Origin: Streptomyces cathayae
GTDB lineage: Bacteria > Actinomycetota > Actinomycetes > Streptomycetales > Streptomycetaceae
Reading direction: 5' to 3'
Length of the DNA stretch: 64,000 bases
Assembly (NCBI RefSeq): GCF_029760955.1
Contig: NZ_CP121682.1
Location: forward strand, 6,262,001-6,326,000
The notes beneath the pieces were generated by a model that saw only the letters and a program-made list of their open reading frames with translations, was not told the origin of the DNA and did not search any database. This document shows, piece after piece, positions 10,196-18,378 of this stretch. Within the stretch, counting starts at the first letter, position 1; the number at the start of each line of letters is the position of its first letter. The position numbers and the translations under genes were made by a program.

Positions 10196-10222
10196 AGTGA
10201 TACTTCATATCTGCGCATCACT
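10196..10222. promoter_or_regulatory. Inverted repeat in the ald promoter region
   Basis: AGTGAT (10196-10201) and ATCACT (10217-10222) form an inverted repeat with 15-nt spacing in an AT-rich patch 17-43 bases before the ald start. The position suits an operator, for instance of an Lrp/AsnC-type regulator, which often control ald; this is inference. Confidence 0.35.
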
Positions 10223-10238
10223 CTGCTAACCGAGGACC

Positions 10239-11363
10239 GTGATCGATGTGAAGGTCGGCATCCCCCGCGAGGTCAAGAACAACGAGTTCCGGGTGGCCAT
10301 CACCCCCGCCGGCGTGCACGAACTGGTGCGCCACGGTCACCAGGTCGTCATCGAGCGCGGCGCAGGCGTCGGCTCCTCGATCCCGGACGGTGAGTACATC
10401 GCCGCGGGAGGGCAGATACTGGACACCGCCGACGAGGTCTGGGCCGCCGCCGACCTGCTGCTGAAGGTCAAGGAGCCGGTCGCCGCGGAGTACCACCGGC
10501 TGCGCAAGGGCCAGACGCTCTTCACCTACCTGCACCTGGCCGCCTCCAGGGAGTGCACGGACGCGCTGCTGGCGTCCGGCACCACCGCGATCGCCTACGA
10601 GACCGTCGAGCTGCCCGGCCGCGTGCTGCCGCTGCTCGCGCCCATGTCCGAGGTCGCGGGTCGGCTGTCCGCCCAGGTCGGCGCCTACCACCTGATGCGG
10701 GCCGAGGGCGGCCGCGGCGTGCTGCCCGGCGGTGTCCCCGGGGTGCAGGCCGCCCGGGCCGTCGTCATCGGCGGAGGGGTCTCCGGCTGGAGCGCCGCGC
10801 AGATCGCCGTCGGCATGGGGTTCCACGTGACCCTGCTGGACAAGGACATCAACAAGCTCCGTGAGGCCGACCGGGCCTTCGGTGCGAGGATCCAGACCGT
10901 CGTCTCCAACGCCTTCCAGCTGGAGAAGGCCTGCCTGGAGGCCGATCTGGTGATCGGCGCGGTGCTGATCCCCGGCGCCAGGGCGCCGAAGCTGGTCACC
11001 AACGACCTCGTCTCACGGATGAAGACCGGGAGTGTCCTTGTCGACATCGCGATCGACCAGGGCGGCTGCTTCGAGGACTCCCGCCCGACCACACACGCCG
11101 AGCCGACGTTCACGGTCCACGAATCGGTCTTCTACTGCGTCGCCAACATGCCCGGAGCGGTGCCCAACACCTCCACCTACGCCCTCACCAACGCCACGCT
11201 GCCCTACGTCGTCGAACTCGCCGACCGCGGCTGGGTGGAGGCGCTGCGCCACGACTCCGCGCTCGCCAGGGGCCTCAACACGCATGACGGCAAGGTCGTG
11301 TACCGGGAGGTCGCCGAAGCCCACGGCCTGGACCACGTGGAAGTCGCCGCGCTGCTCGACTGA
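10239..11363 (+). CDS. ald: L-alanine dehydrogenase
   Basis: Oxidises L-alanine to pyruvate and ammonia with NAD+, reversible; a soluble hexamer used for alanine catabolism and redox balance. The N-terminus [20 protein letters not shown] is the AlaDH/PNT signature, 'LLKVKEP' holds the substrate-binding Lys, 'FTYLHLAAS' the catalytic His, and '[19 protein letters not shown]' the NAD-binding Rossmann loop; '[19 protein letters not shown]' is the conserved active-site loop. The length of 374 is standard. The start is GTG 10239 or GTG 10248; GAGGA at 10232-10236 is better spaced for the second. A long gene-poor stretch follows it. Confidence 0.97.
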   Translation: MIDVKVGIPREVKNNEFRVAITPAGVHELVRHGHQVVIERGAGVGSSIPDGEYIAAGGQILDTADEVWAAADLLLKVKEPVAAEYHRLRKGQTLFTYLHLAASRECTDALLASGTTAIAYETVELPGRVLPLLAPMSEVAGRLSAQVGAYHLMRAEGGRGVLPGGVPGVQAARAVVIGGGVSGWSAAQIAVGMGFHVTLLDKDINKLREADRAFGARIQTVVSNAFQLEKACLEADLVIGAVLIPGARAPKLVTNDLVSRMKTGSVLVDIAIDQGGCFEDSRPTTHAEPTFTVHESVFYCVANMPGAVPNTSTYALTNATLPYVVELADRGWVEALRHDSALARGLNTHDGKVVYREVAEAHGLDHVEVAALLD

Positions 11364-11754
11364 ACCCGGGGGAGGCGGGGAAGGTGACCTCCGGGCGCCA
11401 AGTCGACCAAGTCACCGACCCGCAAAGGCGATACGTCAACCAGTTTCATCAACGCGGCCGACTCGGCCCGGCCTTGCCCGACAGGTCCGGCGAGATGTGT
11501 GTATGGTCACTTCACGGATCCAGGACAACTCACCTCGAACGTAACGCTTCCACCGATTCGCACACCGGTGGAACCTGCTGTGCGACGGTCGTACGCCCTT
11601 GACAGAGGGATGTTTCATTGTCGACACATCGGGCCGGGTCCGGCGGATTGTGTTGCTGCGGACCGCCGACACGCCATAGAGTCGCCAACCGTCGGCATGA
11701 TGCCACGCTGACCTGTCTAGAAGTTTCCTGGTCACCAAGGAGGTAAGACGACTT
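11364..11754. other. Intergenic region, promoter side of the parA-like operon
   Basis: No gene supported. It contains a hairpin (TTCCACCG at 11548-11555, CGGTGGAA at 11566-11573), and a good sigma-70-type promoter at 11653-11682 (listed separately). GC is lower than in the flanking genes, as expected for a control region. Confidence 0.6.
11653..11682 (+). promoter_or_regulatory. Candidate housekeeping promoter for the parA-like - scpAB operon
   Basis: TTGCTG (11653-11658), an 18-nt spacer, then TAGAGT (11677-11682), close to the Streptomyces HrdB consensus. It lies 73 bases before the GTG start at 11755. Confidence 0.4.
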
Positions 11755-12924
11755 GTGAATGAGTCGACATTTACTCCCGGGGGTGGTCAACCAGGAATGC
11801 CTGCACGGGACCGGGGTCCCGCGGGGTTCGCTGCTGTCGGCTCCGTCGCCGTGCACACCTTCGCAGCCCAACAGAGTCAGCAGGCGACTCTCACTGCACA
11901 CCCGAGCATGGATGGCCATCACGTGAACGCCATGGCCGGCGACGGAAGTGGCGCGCCCCACAACCAACTCGCCGACTACGACGAACTGCCCGAGGGGCAT
12001 TTCTACGACCCCGACGCCGAGTACGAGCCGGATCCCGAGTACGCGGCCACCCTCGCGCCCGACGCTGCCCGCCAGCGCCGCGAGCGCGTCGGCCCGACCG
12101 GCCGTCCGCTGCCGTACTTCCCGATCCCGGGCCCGCTGACCGACCACGGCCCCGCGAAGATCATCGCGATGTGCAACCAGAAGGGCGGCGTCGGCAAGAC
12201 GACGTCGACCATCAACCTGGGTGCCGCGCTCGCCGAGTACGGCCGCCGGGTGCTGCTCGTCGACTTCGACCCGCAGGGCGCGCTGTCGGTCGGACTCGGC
12301 GTCAACCCGATGGAGCTCGACCTCACCGTCTACAACCTGCTCATGGAGCGGGGCATGGCGGCCGACGAGGTGCTGCTGAAGACGGCGGTCCCCAACATGG
12401 ACCTGCTGCCCAGCAACATCGACCTGTCGGCGGCCGAGGTCCAGCTCGTCTCCGAGGTCGCCCGCGAGTCGACGCTGCAGCGCGCGCTGAAGCCGCTCAT
12501 GGACGACTACGACTACATCGTGATCGACTGCCAGCCCTCGCTCGGCCTGCTCACGGTCAACGCGCTGACGGCGGCACACAAGGTGATCGTGCCCCTGGAG
12601 TGCGAGTTCTTCGCCCTGCGCGGCGTGGCGCTGCTCACCGAGACCATCGAGAAGGTCCAGGAACGGCTCAACCCCGAGCTGGAGCTCGACGGGATCCTCG
12701 CCACGATGTACGACTCGCGCACGGTGCACAGCCGTGAGGTGCTCGCGCGCGTCGTCGAGGCGTTCGACGACCACGTCTACCACACGGTCATCGGGCGTAC
12801 GGTCCGCTTCCCGGAGACGACCGTCGCCGGTGAGCCGATCACCACGTACGCGTCCAACTCCGTCGGTGCCGCCGCCTATCGCCAGCTTGCCAGGGAGGTG
12901 CTCGCCCGGTGTCACGCCGAGTGA
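11755..12924 (+). CDS. ParA/Soj-like ATPase of the scpAB operon
   Basis: A 389-residue ParA/MinD-family Walker ATPase, second to the dedicated parAB pair. An acidic, low-complexity N-terminal extension of about 130 residues precedes the ATPase domain, which has the deviant P-loop 'IIAMCNQKGGVGKTTSTINL', 'VLLVDFDPQGALSVGLG', and 'YDYIVIDCQPSLGLLTVNAL'. GTG 11755 is preceded by AAGGAGGT with 10-nt spacing, the best ribosome site in this stretch. It overlaps the next gene by 16 bp and leads a cluster with scpA, scpB and rluB, so a role in chromosome organisation or segregation is likely; no parB or parS is seen here. Confidence 0.93.
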   Translation: MNESTFTPGGGQPGMPARDRGPAGFAAVGSVAVHTFAAQQSQQATLTAHPSMDGHHVNAMAGDGSGAPHNQLADYDELPEGHFYDPDAEYEPDPEYAATLAPDAARQRRERVGPTGRPLPYFPIPGPLTDHGPAKIIAMCNQKGGVGKTTSTINLGAALAEYGRRVLLVDFDPQGALSVGLGVNPMELDLTVYNLLMERGMAADEVLLKTAVPNMDLLPSNIDLSAAEVQLVSEVARESTLQRALKPLMDDYDYIVIDCQPSLGLLTVNALTAAHKVIVPLECEFFALRGVALLTETIEKVQERLNPELELDGILATMYDSRTVHSREVLARVVEAFDDHVYHTVIGRTVRFPETTVAGEPITTYASNSVGAAAYRQLAREVLARCHAE

Positions 12925-13502
12925 GTCTGCCGGGGGCCGACGAACTCTTCCGTACGACAGGGGGGACGGCGCTCCAGGCGTCCACGCCGAGGCGCCAGGC
13001 GGGCGGCGAGGCCCGGGTCCCCGCTCCCGCGGGGGAGGGCGGCGCGGCCGCGGCCCAGGACGACACGCCGCAGTCGGTGCCCGCGCAGGGTGGCGACGGC
13101 GAGGGTGCCGAGCACGTCGCCACGGAGCCCGAGCCGGCCGAAGCCGGCGAGTCCCGCAGCCGCGCCGCGCAGGAGCGCCCCGTGCGACGGCGGGGGGTGC
13201 CGCAGGGAGCGGCGGGTTCGGCCGGTTCCGCCGGTACGGCCGCCGAGGGGGCCCCGCGCAAGCGCGCGAGAGCGGCGGCGCGACGGCCCAGTGGACGTGA
13301 GCGGCACGACGAGAAGATCACGGTGTACGTGTCCGCCGAGGAGCTGATGGACCTCGAGCACGCCCGTCTGGTGCTCCGGGGCGAGCACGGACTGGCCGTC
13401 GACCGGGGCCGGATCGTCCGCGAGGCGGTCGCCGTGGTCCTCGCCGACCTGGAGTCCCGCGGAGACGCCAGCATCCTCGTGCGGCGCCTGCGCGGACGGT
13501 AG
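12909..13502 (+). CDS. ParA-like partner protein with possible RHH-like C-terminus
   Basis: A 197-residue protein. The first 130 residues are disordered and rich in Ala, Gly, Pro, Glu and Arg, with a basic patch (RKRARAAARRPSGRERHDEK); a compact conserved-looking domain follows (ITVYVSAEELMDLEHARLVL and 'RGRIVREAVAVVLADLESRG'). That short-strand-plus-two-helices pattern resembles ribbon-helix-helix DNA-binding modules. The start GTG lies inside the parA-like gene, with AGGTG upstream; GTG 12921, overlapping that stop, is an alternative. ParA-type ATPases usually need a DNA-bound activator, and the overlap suggests this protein is that partner (inference). Confidence 0.75.
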   Translation: MSRRVSLPGADELFRTTGGTALQASTPRRQAGGEARVPAPAGEGGAAAAQDDTPQSVPAQGGDGEGAEHVATEPEPAEAGESRSRAAQERPVRRRGVPQGAAGSAGSAGTAAEGAPRKRARAAARRPSGRERHDEKITVYVSAEELMDLEHARLVLRGEHGLAVDRGRIVREAVAVVLADLESRGDASILVRRLRGR

Positions 13503-13520
13503 CGGTAGCCTGCGGAGGCC

Positions 13521-14642
13521 ATGACCTCGAACGACACCCCCGCCACCGGCCACGGCCCGCGGCCCGGCCGCCGGCGCGCGCTGGGGCGGGGGCCGGGGGC
13601 CGCGCCGCCGGTGACACCGCCCGCGGAGGCGGGGGCCGAGGGGCCGGGACCGGGGACCGTGCCCGCCACCGAGGACCGGGCTCCGGTTCCGGCGGCCCCG
13701 CAGGACGTACCGGATGTACCGGACGTCGGGCGGTCTCCCGGATCGGTACCTGGGACTCCTGAGGCGGCCGAGGGCGCCGAGGAGGGCGACGGCAGGTTCA
13801 AGGTCCGGCTGTCGAACTTCGAGGGACCGTTCGACCTGCTGCTTCAGCTGATCTCGAAGCACAAGCTGGACGTCACCGAGGTCGCGCTGTCCAGGGTGAC
13901 CGACGAGTTCATGGCGTACATCCGGGCGCTGGGACCGGACTGGGACCTGGACGAGACGACCGAGTTCCTGGTGGTGGCGGCCACCCTGCTCGATCTCAAG
14001 GCGGCACGCCTGCTGCCCGCCGCCGAAGTGGAGGACGAGGCGGACCTCGCCCTGCTGGAGGCCCGGGACCTGCTGTTCGCCCGCTTGCTCCAGTACCGGG
14101 CGTACAAACGGATCGCGGAGATCTTCAGCGGGCGGCTCGACGACGAGGCCCGGCGCCACCCCCGGACCGTGGGGCTCGAGCCGCACCACGCCGAGCTGCT
14201 GCCCGAGGTCGTCATCAACATCGGCGCGGAGGGGTTCGCCCGGCTCGCCGTCAAGGCGATGCAGCCCAAGCCCACACCGCAGGTCTACGTCGACCACATC
14301 CACGCGCCGCTGGTCAGCGTGCAGGAGCAGGCCGGGATCGTCGTCGCGCGGCTGAAGGAACTCGGCGAGGCCGGTTTCCGGGAGCTGATCGAGGACACCG
14401 ACGACACGTTGACCATCGTCGCCCGGTTCCTCGCGCTCCTGGAGCTGTACCGGGAGAAGGCCGTCGCCCTCGAGCAGGAGACCGCGCTCGCCGAGCTGAC
14501 CGTGCGCTGGACCGGCGGTGACGGGGACGTCACCCCCACCGTCACCGACGAGTTCGACCGGCCGCCCGAGCCGCCGAGGGAGCCGGAGGAGCAGTCGGAG
14601 GAGCGGTCGGAGGGACAGCCGAAGAAGGAGGAGAAGGCGTGA
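13521..14642 (+). CDS. scpA: Segregation and condensation protein A (kleisin)
   Basis: ScpA is the kleisin that bridges the SMC dimer and binds ScpB, building the bacterial condensin. About 95 disordered residues come first, then the kleisin N-domain (FKVRLSNFEGPFDLLLQLIS) and 'DETTEFLVVAATLLDLKAAR', both highly typical. The C-terminal wing ends near 'ALAELTVRW', followed by a charged tail (EPEEQSEERSEGQPKKEEKA). At 373 residues it is longer than Bacillus ScpA because of the two disordered ends, as usual in actinomycetes. GGAGG stands just before the ATG. The stop overlaps the scpB start by 4 bp, so the two are translationally coupled. Confidence 0.95.
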   Translation: MTSNDTPATGHGPRPGRRRALGRGPGAAPPVTPPAEAGAEGPGPGTVPATEDRAPVPAAPQDVPDVPDVGRSPGSVPGTPEAAEGAEEGDGRFKVRLSNFEGPFDLLLQLISKHKLDVTEVALSRVTDEFMAYIRALGPDWDLDETTEFLVVAATLLDLKAARLLPAAEVEDEADLALLEARDLLFARLLQYRAYKRIAEIFSGRLDDEARRHPRTVGLEPHHAELLPEVVINIGAEGFARLAVKAMQPKPTPQVYVDHIHAPLVSVQEQAGIVVARLKELGEAGFRELIEDTDDTLTIVARFLALLELYREKAVALEQETALAELTVRWTGGDGDVTPTVTDEFDRPPEPPREPEEQSEERSEGQPKKEEKA

Positions 14643-15295
14643 GCGAGGACACGACCGACGTTCCCGCGGGGCTGCGCACCGTCGCGGACCTCGACCTCAC
14701 ACCCGCCCTGGAGGCGGTCCTCATGGTCGTGGACGAGCCCGTGACCGAGGAGCACCTGGCCAAGACACTGGAACGGCCGAGACACCAGGTCGCGGACGCC
14801 CTGCGCGCGTTGGCCGACGAGTACACCGCCCAGGGGCGCGGCTTCGAGCTGCGGCTCATCGCCGGCGGCTGGCGTTTCTACAGCCGCCCCGAGTACGCCG
14901 CGGCCGTCGAGGGCTTCGTCCTGGACGGCCAGCAGGCCCGGCTCACCCAGGCCGCCCTGGAGACCCTCGCCGTGGTCGCCTACCGCCAGCCGGTCAGCCG
15001 CAGCCGGGTCTCCGCCGTACGCGGAGTGAACTGTGACGGGGTCATGCGCACCCTGCTGCAGCGCGGTCTGGTCGAGGAGGCGGGCACGGAACCCGAAACA
15101 GGTGCGATCCTGTACACGACGACGAACTACTTCCTGGAGCGGATGGGCCTGCGCGGTCTGGACGAGCTCCCGGAGCTCGCGCCCTTCCTCCCGGAGGCGG
15201 AGGCGATCGAGGCCGAGACCCAGGAAGCCGTACCGTCGTTCGATCCGGACGCTCCGGACCCGGACGACGGTCCCCCTACGAACACGGAATTGTGA
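14639..15295 (+). CDS. scpB: Segregation and condensation protein B
   Basis: ScpB is the winged-helix dimer that stabilises the ScpA-SMC complex. The 218-residue product has two winged-helix domains: the first around 'LEAVLMVVDEPVTEEHLAKT', the second around 'ALETLAVVAYRQPVSRSRVS' and 'VNCDGVMRTLLQRGLVEE', followed by a short acidic tail. The GTG start overlaps the scpA stop (GTGA), and its own stop overlaps the rluB start, giving an unbroken scpA-scpB-rluB series. The association of scpB with rluB is common in Gram-positive bacteria. Confidence 0.95.
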   Translation: MSEDTTDVPAGLRTVADLDLTPALEAVLMVVDEPVTEEHLAKTLERPRHQVADALRALADEYTAQGRGFELRLIAGGWRFYSRPEYAAAVEGFVLDGQQARLTQAALETLAVVAYRQPVSRSRVSAVRGVNCDGVMRTLLQRGLVEEAGTEPETGAILYTTTNYFLERMGLRGLDELPELAPFLPEAEAIEAETQEAVPSFDPDAPDPDDGPPTNTEL

Positions 15296-16344
15296 TGCGA
15301 AGCAGCGGCAGCGGCAAGAGCGGCGGACGCGGTAACCCCCGCGGTGCCGGCGGCAACAGGGACCAGAGGCAGGGGCAGGGCCGCCCCGGTAAGCCCCGCC
15401 CCGAGGAGCGCCGCTACGAGGCGGGCCCCGGAGGCGTCAAGGAAGGCCCCAAGTCCGGCCGCGGAGGCGCCAAGCCGCCGTCCCAGAAGAGCGGTGGCCG
15501 GGGTGGTCGTACCGTCCCCGGGCGTTCGCGCGAGTACGAGACGCGGATCGAGGAGCGCAACCGCGACCGGTACGCGGGCAAGGCGGACGTGAAGCCCCCG
15601 AAGACCTTCCCGGGGGCCGAGCAGGAGGGCGAGCGGCTGCAGAAGGTGCTCGCCCGCGCGGGGTACGGCTCCCGGCGCGCCTGCGAGGAGCTGATCGAGC
15701 AGGCGCGGGTCGAGGTCAACGGCGAGATCGTGCTGGAGCAGGGCCGCCGGGTCGACCCCGAGAGGGACGAGGTCAAGGTGGACGGGCTGACCGTCGCCAC
15801 CCAGTCCTACCAGTTCTTCTCGCTGAACAAGCCGGCCGGTGTCGTCTCCACCATGGAGGACCCCGAGGGGCGTCAGTGCCTCGGCGACTACGTCACCAAC
15901 CGGGAGACCAGGCTGTTCCACGTCGGCCGGCTCGACACCGAGACCGAGGGCGTCATCCTGCTCACCAACCACGGTGAGCTGGCACACCGGCTGACCCACC
16001 CGAGGTACGGGGTGAAGAAGACCTACCTCGCGCACATCGTCGGACCGGTCCCGCGCGACCTGGGCAAGCGGCTGAAGGACGGCATCCAGCTGGAGGACGG
16101 TTACGCGCGCGCGGACCACTTCCGCATCGTCGAGCAGACCGGCAAGAACTACCTCGTCGAGGTGACCCTGCACGAGGGCCGCAAGCACATCGTGCGCCGC
16201 ATGCTCGCGGAGGCCGGCTTCCCGGTCGACAGGCTGGTGCGCACGGCGTTCGGGCCGATCGCCCTGGGCGACCAGAAGTCGGGCTGGCTGCGCCGGCTGT
16301 CGAACACCGAGGTCGGCATGCTGATGCAGGAGGTCGAGCTCTAG
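15295..16344 (+). CDS. rluB: 23S rRNA pseudouridine synthase RluB-type
   Basis: A 349-residue RsuA/RluB-family enzyme that makes pseudouridine in large-subunit rRNA. About 110 residues of Gly/Arg/Lys/Pro-rich disordered extension precede the S4 RNA-binding domain ('RLQKVLARAGYGSRRACEEL'), then the synthase domain with the catalytic Asp in VGRLDTETEGVILLTN and 'HEGRKHIVRRMLAEAGFPV'. The extension, much longer than in E. coli RluB, probably adds RNA affinity. The start is ATG 15295 or the GTG 15292 in front of it; both overlap the scpB stop. It is the last gene of the scp cluster; the NrtR operator lies 15 bp downstream of its stop. Confidence 0.94.
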   Translation: MRSSGSGKSGGRGNPRGAGGNRDQRQGQGRPGKPRPEERRYEAGPGGVKEGPKSGRGGAKPPSQKSGGRGGRTVPGRSREYETRIEERNRDRYAGKADVKPPKTFPGAEQEGERLQKVLARAGYGSRRACEELIEQARVEVNGEIVLEQGRRVDPERDEVKVDGLTVATQSYQFFSLNKPAGVVSTMEDPEGRQCLGDYVTNRETRLFHVGRLDTETEGVILLTNHGELAHRLTHPRYGVKKTYLAHIVGPVPRDLGKRLKDGIQLEDGYARADHFRIVEQTGKNYLVEVTLHEGRKHIVRRMLAEAGFPVDRLVRTAFGPIALGDQKSGWLRRLSNTEVGMLMQEVEL

Positions 16345-16359
16345 GGGCTTGCCGCCGGA

Positions 16360-16404
16360 CCGCACCCCCTTTTATAGTCGAGTTGACTATAAAAGGGGGT
16401 GCGG
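16360..16404. promoter_or_regulatory. NrtR operator: perfect 20-bp-arm palindrome
   Basis: Arms CCGCACCCCCTTTTATAGTC (16360-16379) and GACTATAAAAGGGGGTGCGG (16385-16404) are perfectly complementary around the 5-nt centre GAGTT. The core TATAGTC-N5-GACTATA has the form described for NrtR boxes. It covers the presumed promoter and the start codon of the downstream NrtR gene, so NrtR binding would shut off its own operon. Confidence 0.85.
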
Positions 16405-17127
16405 GTGTTGGACGGCTACGACAAGTACGCCTTCGAACCTTTCGCCGTCACCGTCGACCTCGCCGTGTTCACGATCCGCGGGGGCGCGCTGCACGTACTG
16501 CTCGTCGAACGCGGCCAGGAGCCGTACGCCGGCCGGTGGGCGCTGCCGGGAGGCTTCGTCCGGCCGGACGAGTCCGCGGAGAGCGCCGCGCGACGCGAGC
16601 TGGGCGAGGAGACCGGGCTGACGGACGTGTCCGGGCTGCATCTGGAGCAGCTGCGGACCTACAGCGAACCCGGTCGGGACCCGCGGATGCGCGTGGTGTC
16701 CGTGGCCTTCGCCGCGCTGCTGCCCCACGCTCCCGAGGCGCACGGCGGCAGCGACGCGGCACAGGCCCGCTGGACGCCGTACGACTGTGCGCGCGAGCTG
16801 GCCTTCGACCACGACCGGATCCTGGCCGACGCCCGGGACCGCGTCGGCGCCAAACTCGAGTACACCTGCCTCGCCACCGCCTTCTGCCCGTCCGAGTTCA
16901 CCCTCGGGGAGCTGCGACAGGTCTACGAGACCGTGTGGGGCACCGCGCTCGACCGGCCCAACTTCCGGCGCAAGGTGCTCGCCACCCCGGGCTTCGTCGA
17001 GGCCGTCCCGGGCGCCGCGCGCCTCACCGGCGGCCGGGGCAAACCCGCCGCGCTGTACCGCGCGGGCACCGCCGCCATCCTCCACCCACCACTGCTCCGG
17101 CCGACTCCGGAAGGACGTCCCGCATGA
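16399..17127 (+). CDS. nrtR: NrtR-type Nudix transcriptional regulator
   Basis: A 242-residue NrtR: an N-terminal Nudix domain that senses ADP-ribose-type ligands joined to a C-terminal winged helix. The Nudix box GGFVRPDESAESAARRELGE-ETGL is complete, unusual for a sensor, so hydrolase activity may remain. The winged helix is 'FTLGELRQVYETVWGTALDR' through 'PGAARLTGGRGKPAALYR', diagnostic for NrtR. The GTG at 16399 lies inside the right arm of the operator; GTG 16405, with AAGGGGG five bases ahead, is an equally good start. The 4-bp overlap with the ADP-ribosylglycohydrolase gene makes one operon, presumably autorepressed and released when ADP-ribose or related NAD products rise. Confidence 0.93.
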   Translation: MRVLDGYDKYAFEPFAVTVDLAVFTIRGGALHVLLVERGQEPYAGRWALPGGFVRPDESAESAARRELGEETGLTDVSGLHLEQLRTYSEPGRDPRMRVVSVAFAALLPHAPEAHGGSDAAQARWTPYDCARELAFDHDRILADARDRVGAKLEYTCLATAFCPSEFTLGELRQVYETVWGTALDRPNFRRKVLATPGFVEAVPGAARLTGGRGKPAALYRAGTAAILHPPLLRPTPEGRPA

Positions 17128-18152
17128 CCACGACCACCGTCACCAAGCGCGCCGCCACAGGCGCGCTCACCGGACTCGCCCTGGGGGACGCGCTGGGCTT
17201 CCCGACCGAGTTCAACGACGTCCCGTCGATCCTTGCCAAGTTCGGTCCCTGGCGGGGGACGGACCTGCCGAAGCCGGCGATCGTCACCGACGACACCCAG
17301 ATGACCCTCGCTCTGGGCAGGGGCCTGCGGACGGCGATGGACCGGGGCGTGCTCACCCCGAAGCGGCTGGAGCGTCCGGTACGCGAGGAGTTCGTGGAGT
17401 GGTACCGCTCGCCCGAGAACAACCGTGCCCCCGGCAACACCTGCCTCAAGGCCTGCCACCTGCTGGCCGGCGAGGACCGGCCCTGGCAGGACGCCTCCCA
17501 GGTCGGCTCCAAGGGCTGCGGCGCCAACATGCGGGTCGCCCCCATCGGCCTGGCCCCCGGTCTGACCGACGAACAGCGCGCGGGCGCCGCCCAGTTGCAG
17601 GCAGCCCTCACCCATGGGCACCCGACCGCGCTCGCCGCCTCCGACCTCACCGCCCACGCCGTACGACTGCTCGCCCAGGGCGCCGAACCCACCGGCCTGA
17701 TCGGCCTGTTGCGTTCCCACGCCTACGAGAACCGCACCCACTACCACGAGTTCTGGCTCGGCGACCTGTGGACCCGCGCCCAGGACCCCACCCCCGAGCA
17801 CTTCATCACCCGCGGCTGGGACGAGTGCCTGGACATCCTGGAACGCCTCCAGCACGCCGTGCGCACCGTCTCGCCCGAGACCGACCCGTGCCTGGCGACG
17901 GGGGAGGGCTGGATCGCGGAGGAGGCCCTGGCGACCGGCCTGCTCTGCTTCCTGCTCTTCGTCGACGAACCGCTCACCGCCCTGCGCCGCGCCGCCTGCA
18001 CCGCGGGCGACTCCGACTCGATCGCCTGCCTGGCGGGCGCCTTCGCCGGTGCCCACCTGGGCGCGGACGCCTGGCCCGCCGAGTGGGCGGACCACATCGA
18101 GTACCGCGAGGAACTGCTGGCACTCGGCACCCTCTGGGACGCCCGGCCCTAG
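17124..18152 (+). CDS. ADP-ribosylglycohydrolase (DraG/ARH fold)
   Basis: A 342-residue hydrolase of the ADP-ribosylglycohydrolase family, which removes ADP-ribose from proteins, nucleic acids or small metabolites using two metal ions. Seen are 'GALTGLALGDALGFPTEF', the metal-binding 'TDDTQMTLALGRGL', 'GSKGCGANMRVAPIGLA', and the second metal site 'AGDSDSIACLAGAFAGAHLG'; all ligand positions look intact. ATG 17124 overlaps the nrtR stop (ATGA) and has GGAAGGA upstream. Being under NrtR control ties it to NAD/ADP-ribose turnover. No partner ADP-ribosyltransferase is in this window, so the target is unknown. Confidence 0.92.
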   Translation: MTTTTVTKRAATGALTGLALGDALGFPTEFNDVPSILAKFGPWRGTDLPKPAIVTDDTQMTLALGRGLRTAMDRGVLTPKRLERPVREEFVEWYRSPENNRAPGNTCLKACHLLAGEDRPWQDASQVGSKGCGANMRVAPIGLAPGLTDEQRAGAAQLQAALTHGHPTALAASDLTAHAVRLLAQGAEPTGLIGLLRSHAYENRTHYHEFWLGDLWTRAQDPTPEHFITRGWDECLDILERLQHAVRTVSPETDPCLATGEGWIAEEALATGLLCFLLFVDEPLTALRRAACTAGDSDSIACLAGAFAGAHLGADAWPAEWADHIEYREELLALGTLWDARP

Positions 18153-18230
18153 GGTCTGTCCGGCGGACCATGCCGCAGGAAACCGACGGCGCTTTGTCAG
18201 TGCGGGTGAGCGGGTGAGCGGGGGACGATG

Positions 18231-18284
18231 GGGCCCCTCCCGCTCATGGGGGGCCTTCCCGTTCATGGGCCCCTCCCGCTCGGG
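18231..18284. repeat. Three degenerate 18-bp tandem repeats
   Basis: GGGCCCCTCCCGCTC at 18231 and again at 18267, with a diverged copy (GGGGCCTTCCCGTTCATG) at 18250 between them. The block runs directly into the GC-rich repeat at 18276-18305 and lies in the 226-bp gap between convergent genes. Confidence 0.6.
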
Positions 18285-18305
18285 CGAAGCCGAGAGTGGG
18301 GGAGG
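18276..18305 (+). repeat. GC-rich dispersed repeat, copy 1 (intergenic)
   Basis: Core GCGAAGCCGAG, one variable base region, then GTGGGGGAGG. The same core recurs at 18733-18773 inside a gene. I recognise the type as a short repeat scattered through Streptomyces genomes. Confidence 0.6.
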
Positions 18306-18378
18306 AGTCAACGCGGTGGGGGTCCCCTGTTCGGAGAGCTCGGGGGAGGGCGTACCGGCCCCCGCGTCTGCGGCATGA

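Noticed and set aside
7129..10221. Minus-strand open frame of about 1,000 codons across the NB-ARC/TPR gene
   Set aside because: Same cause: high third-position GC keeps the antisense frame open. No family motif and no start signal; the sense gene is well supported.
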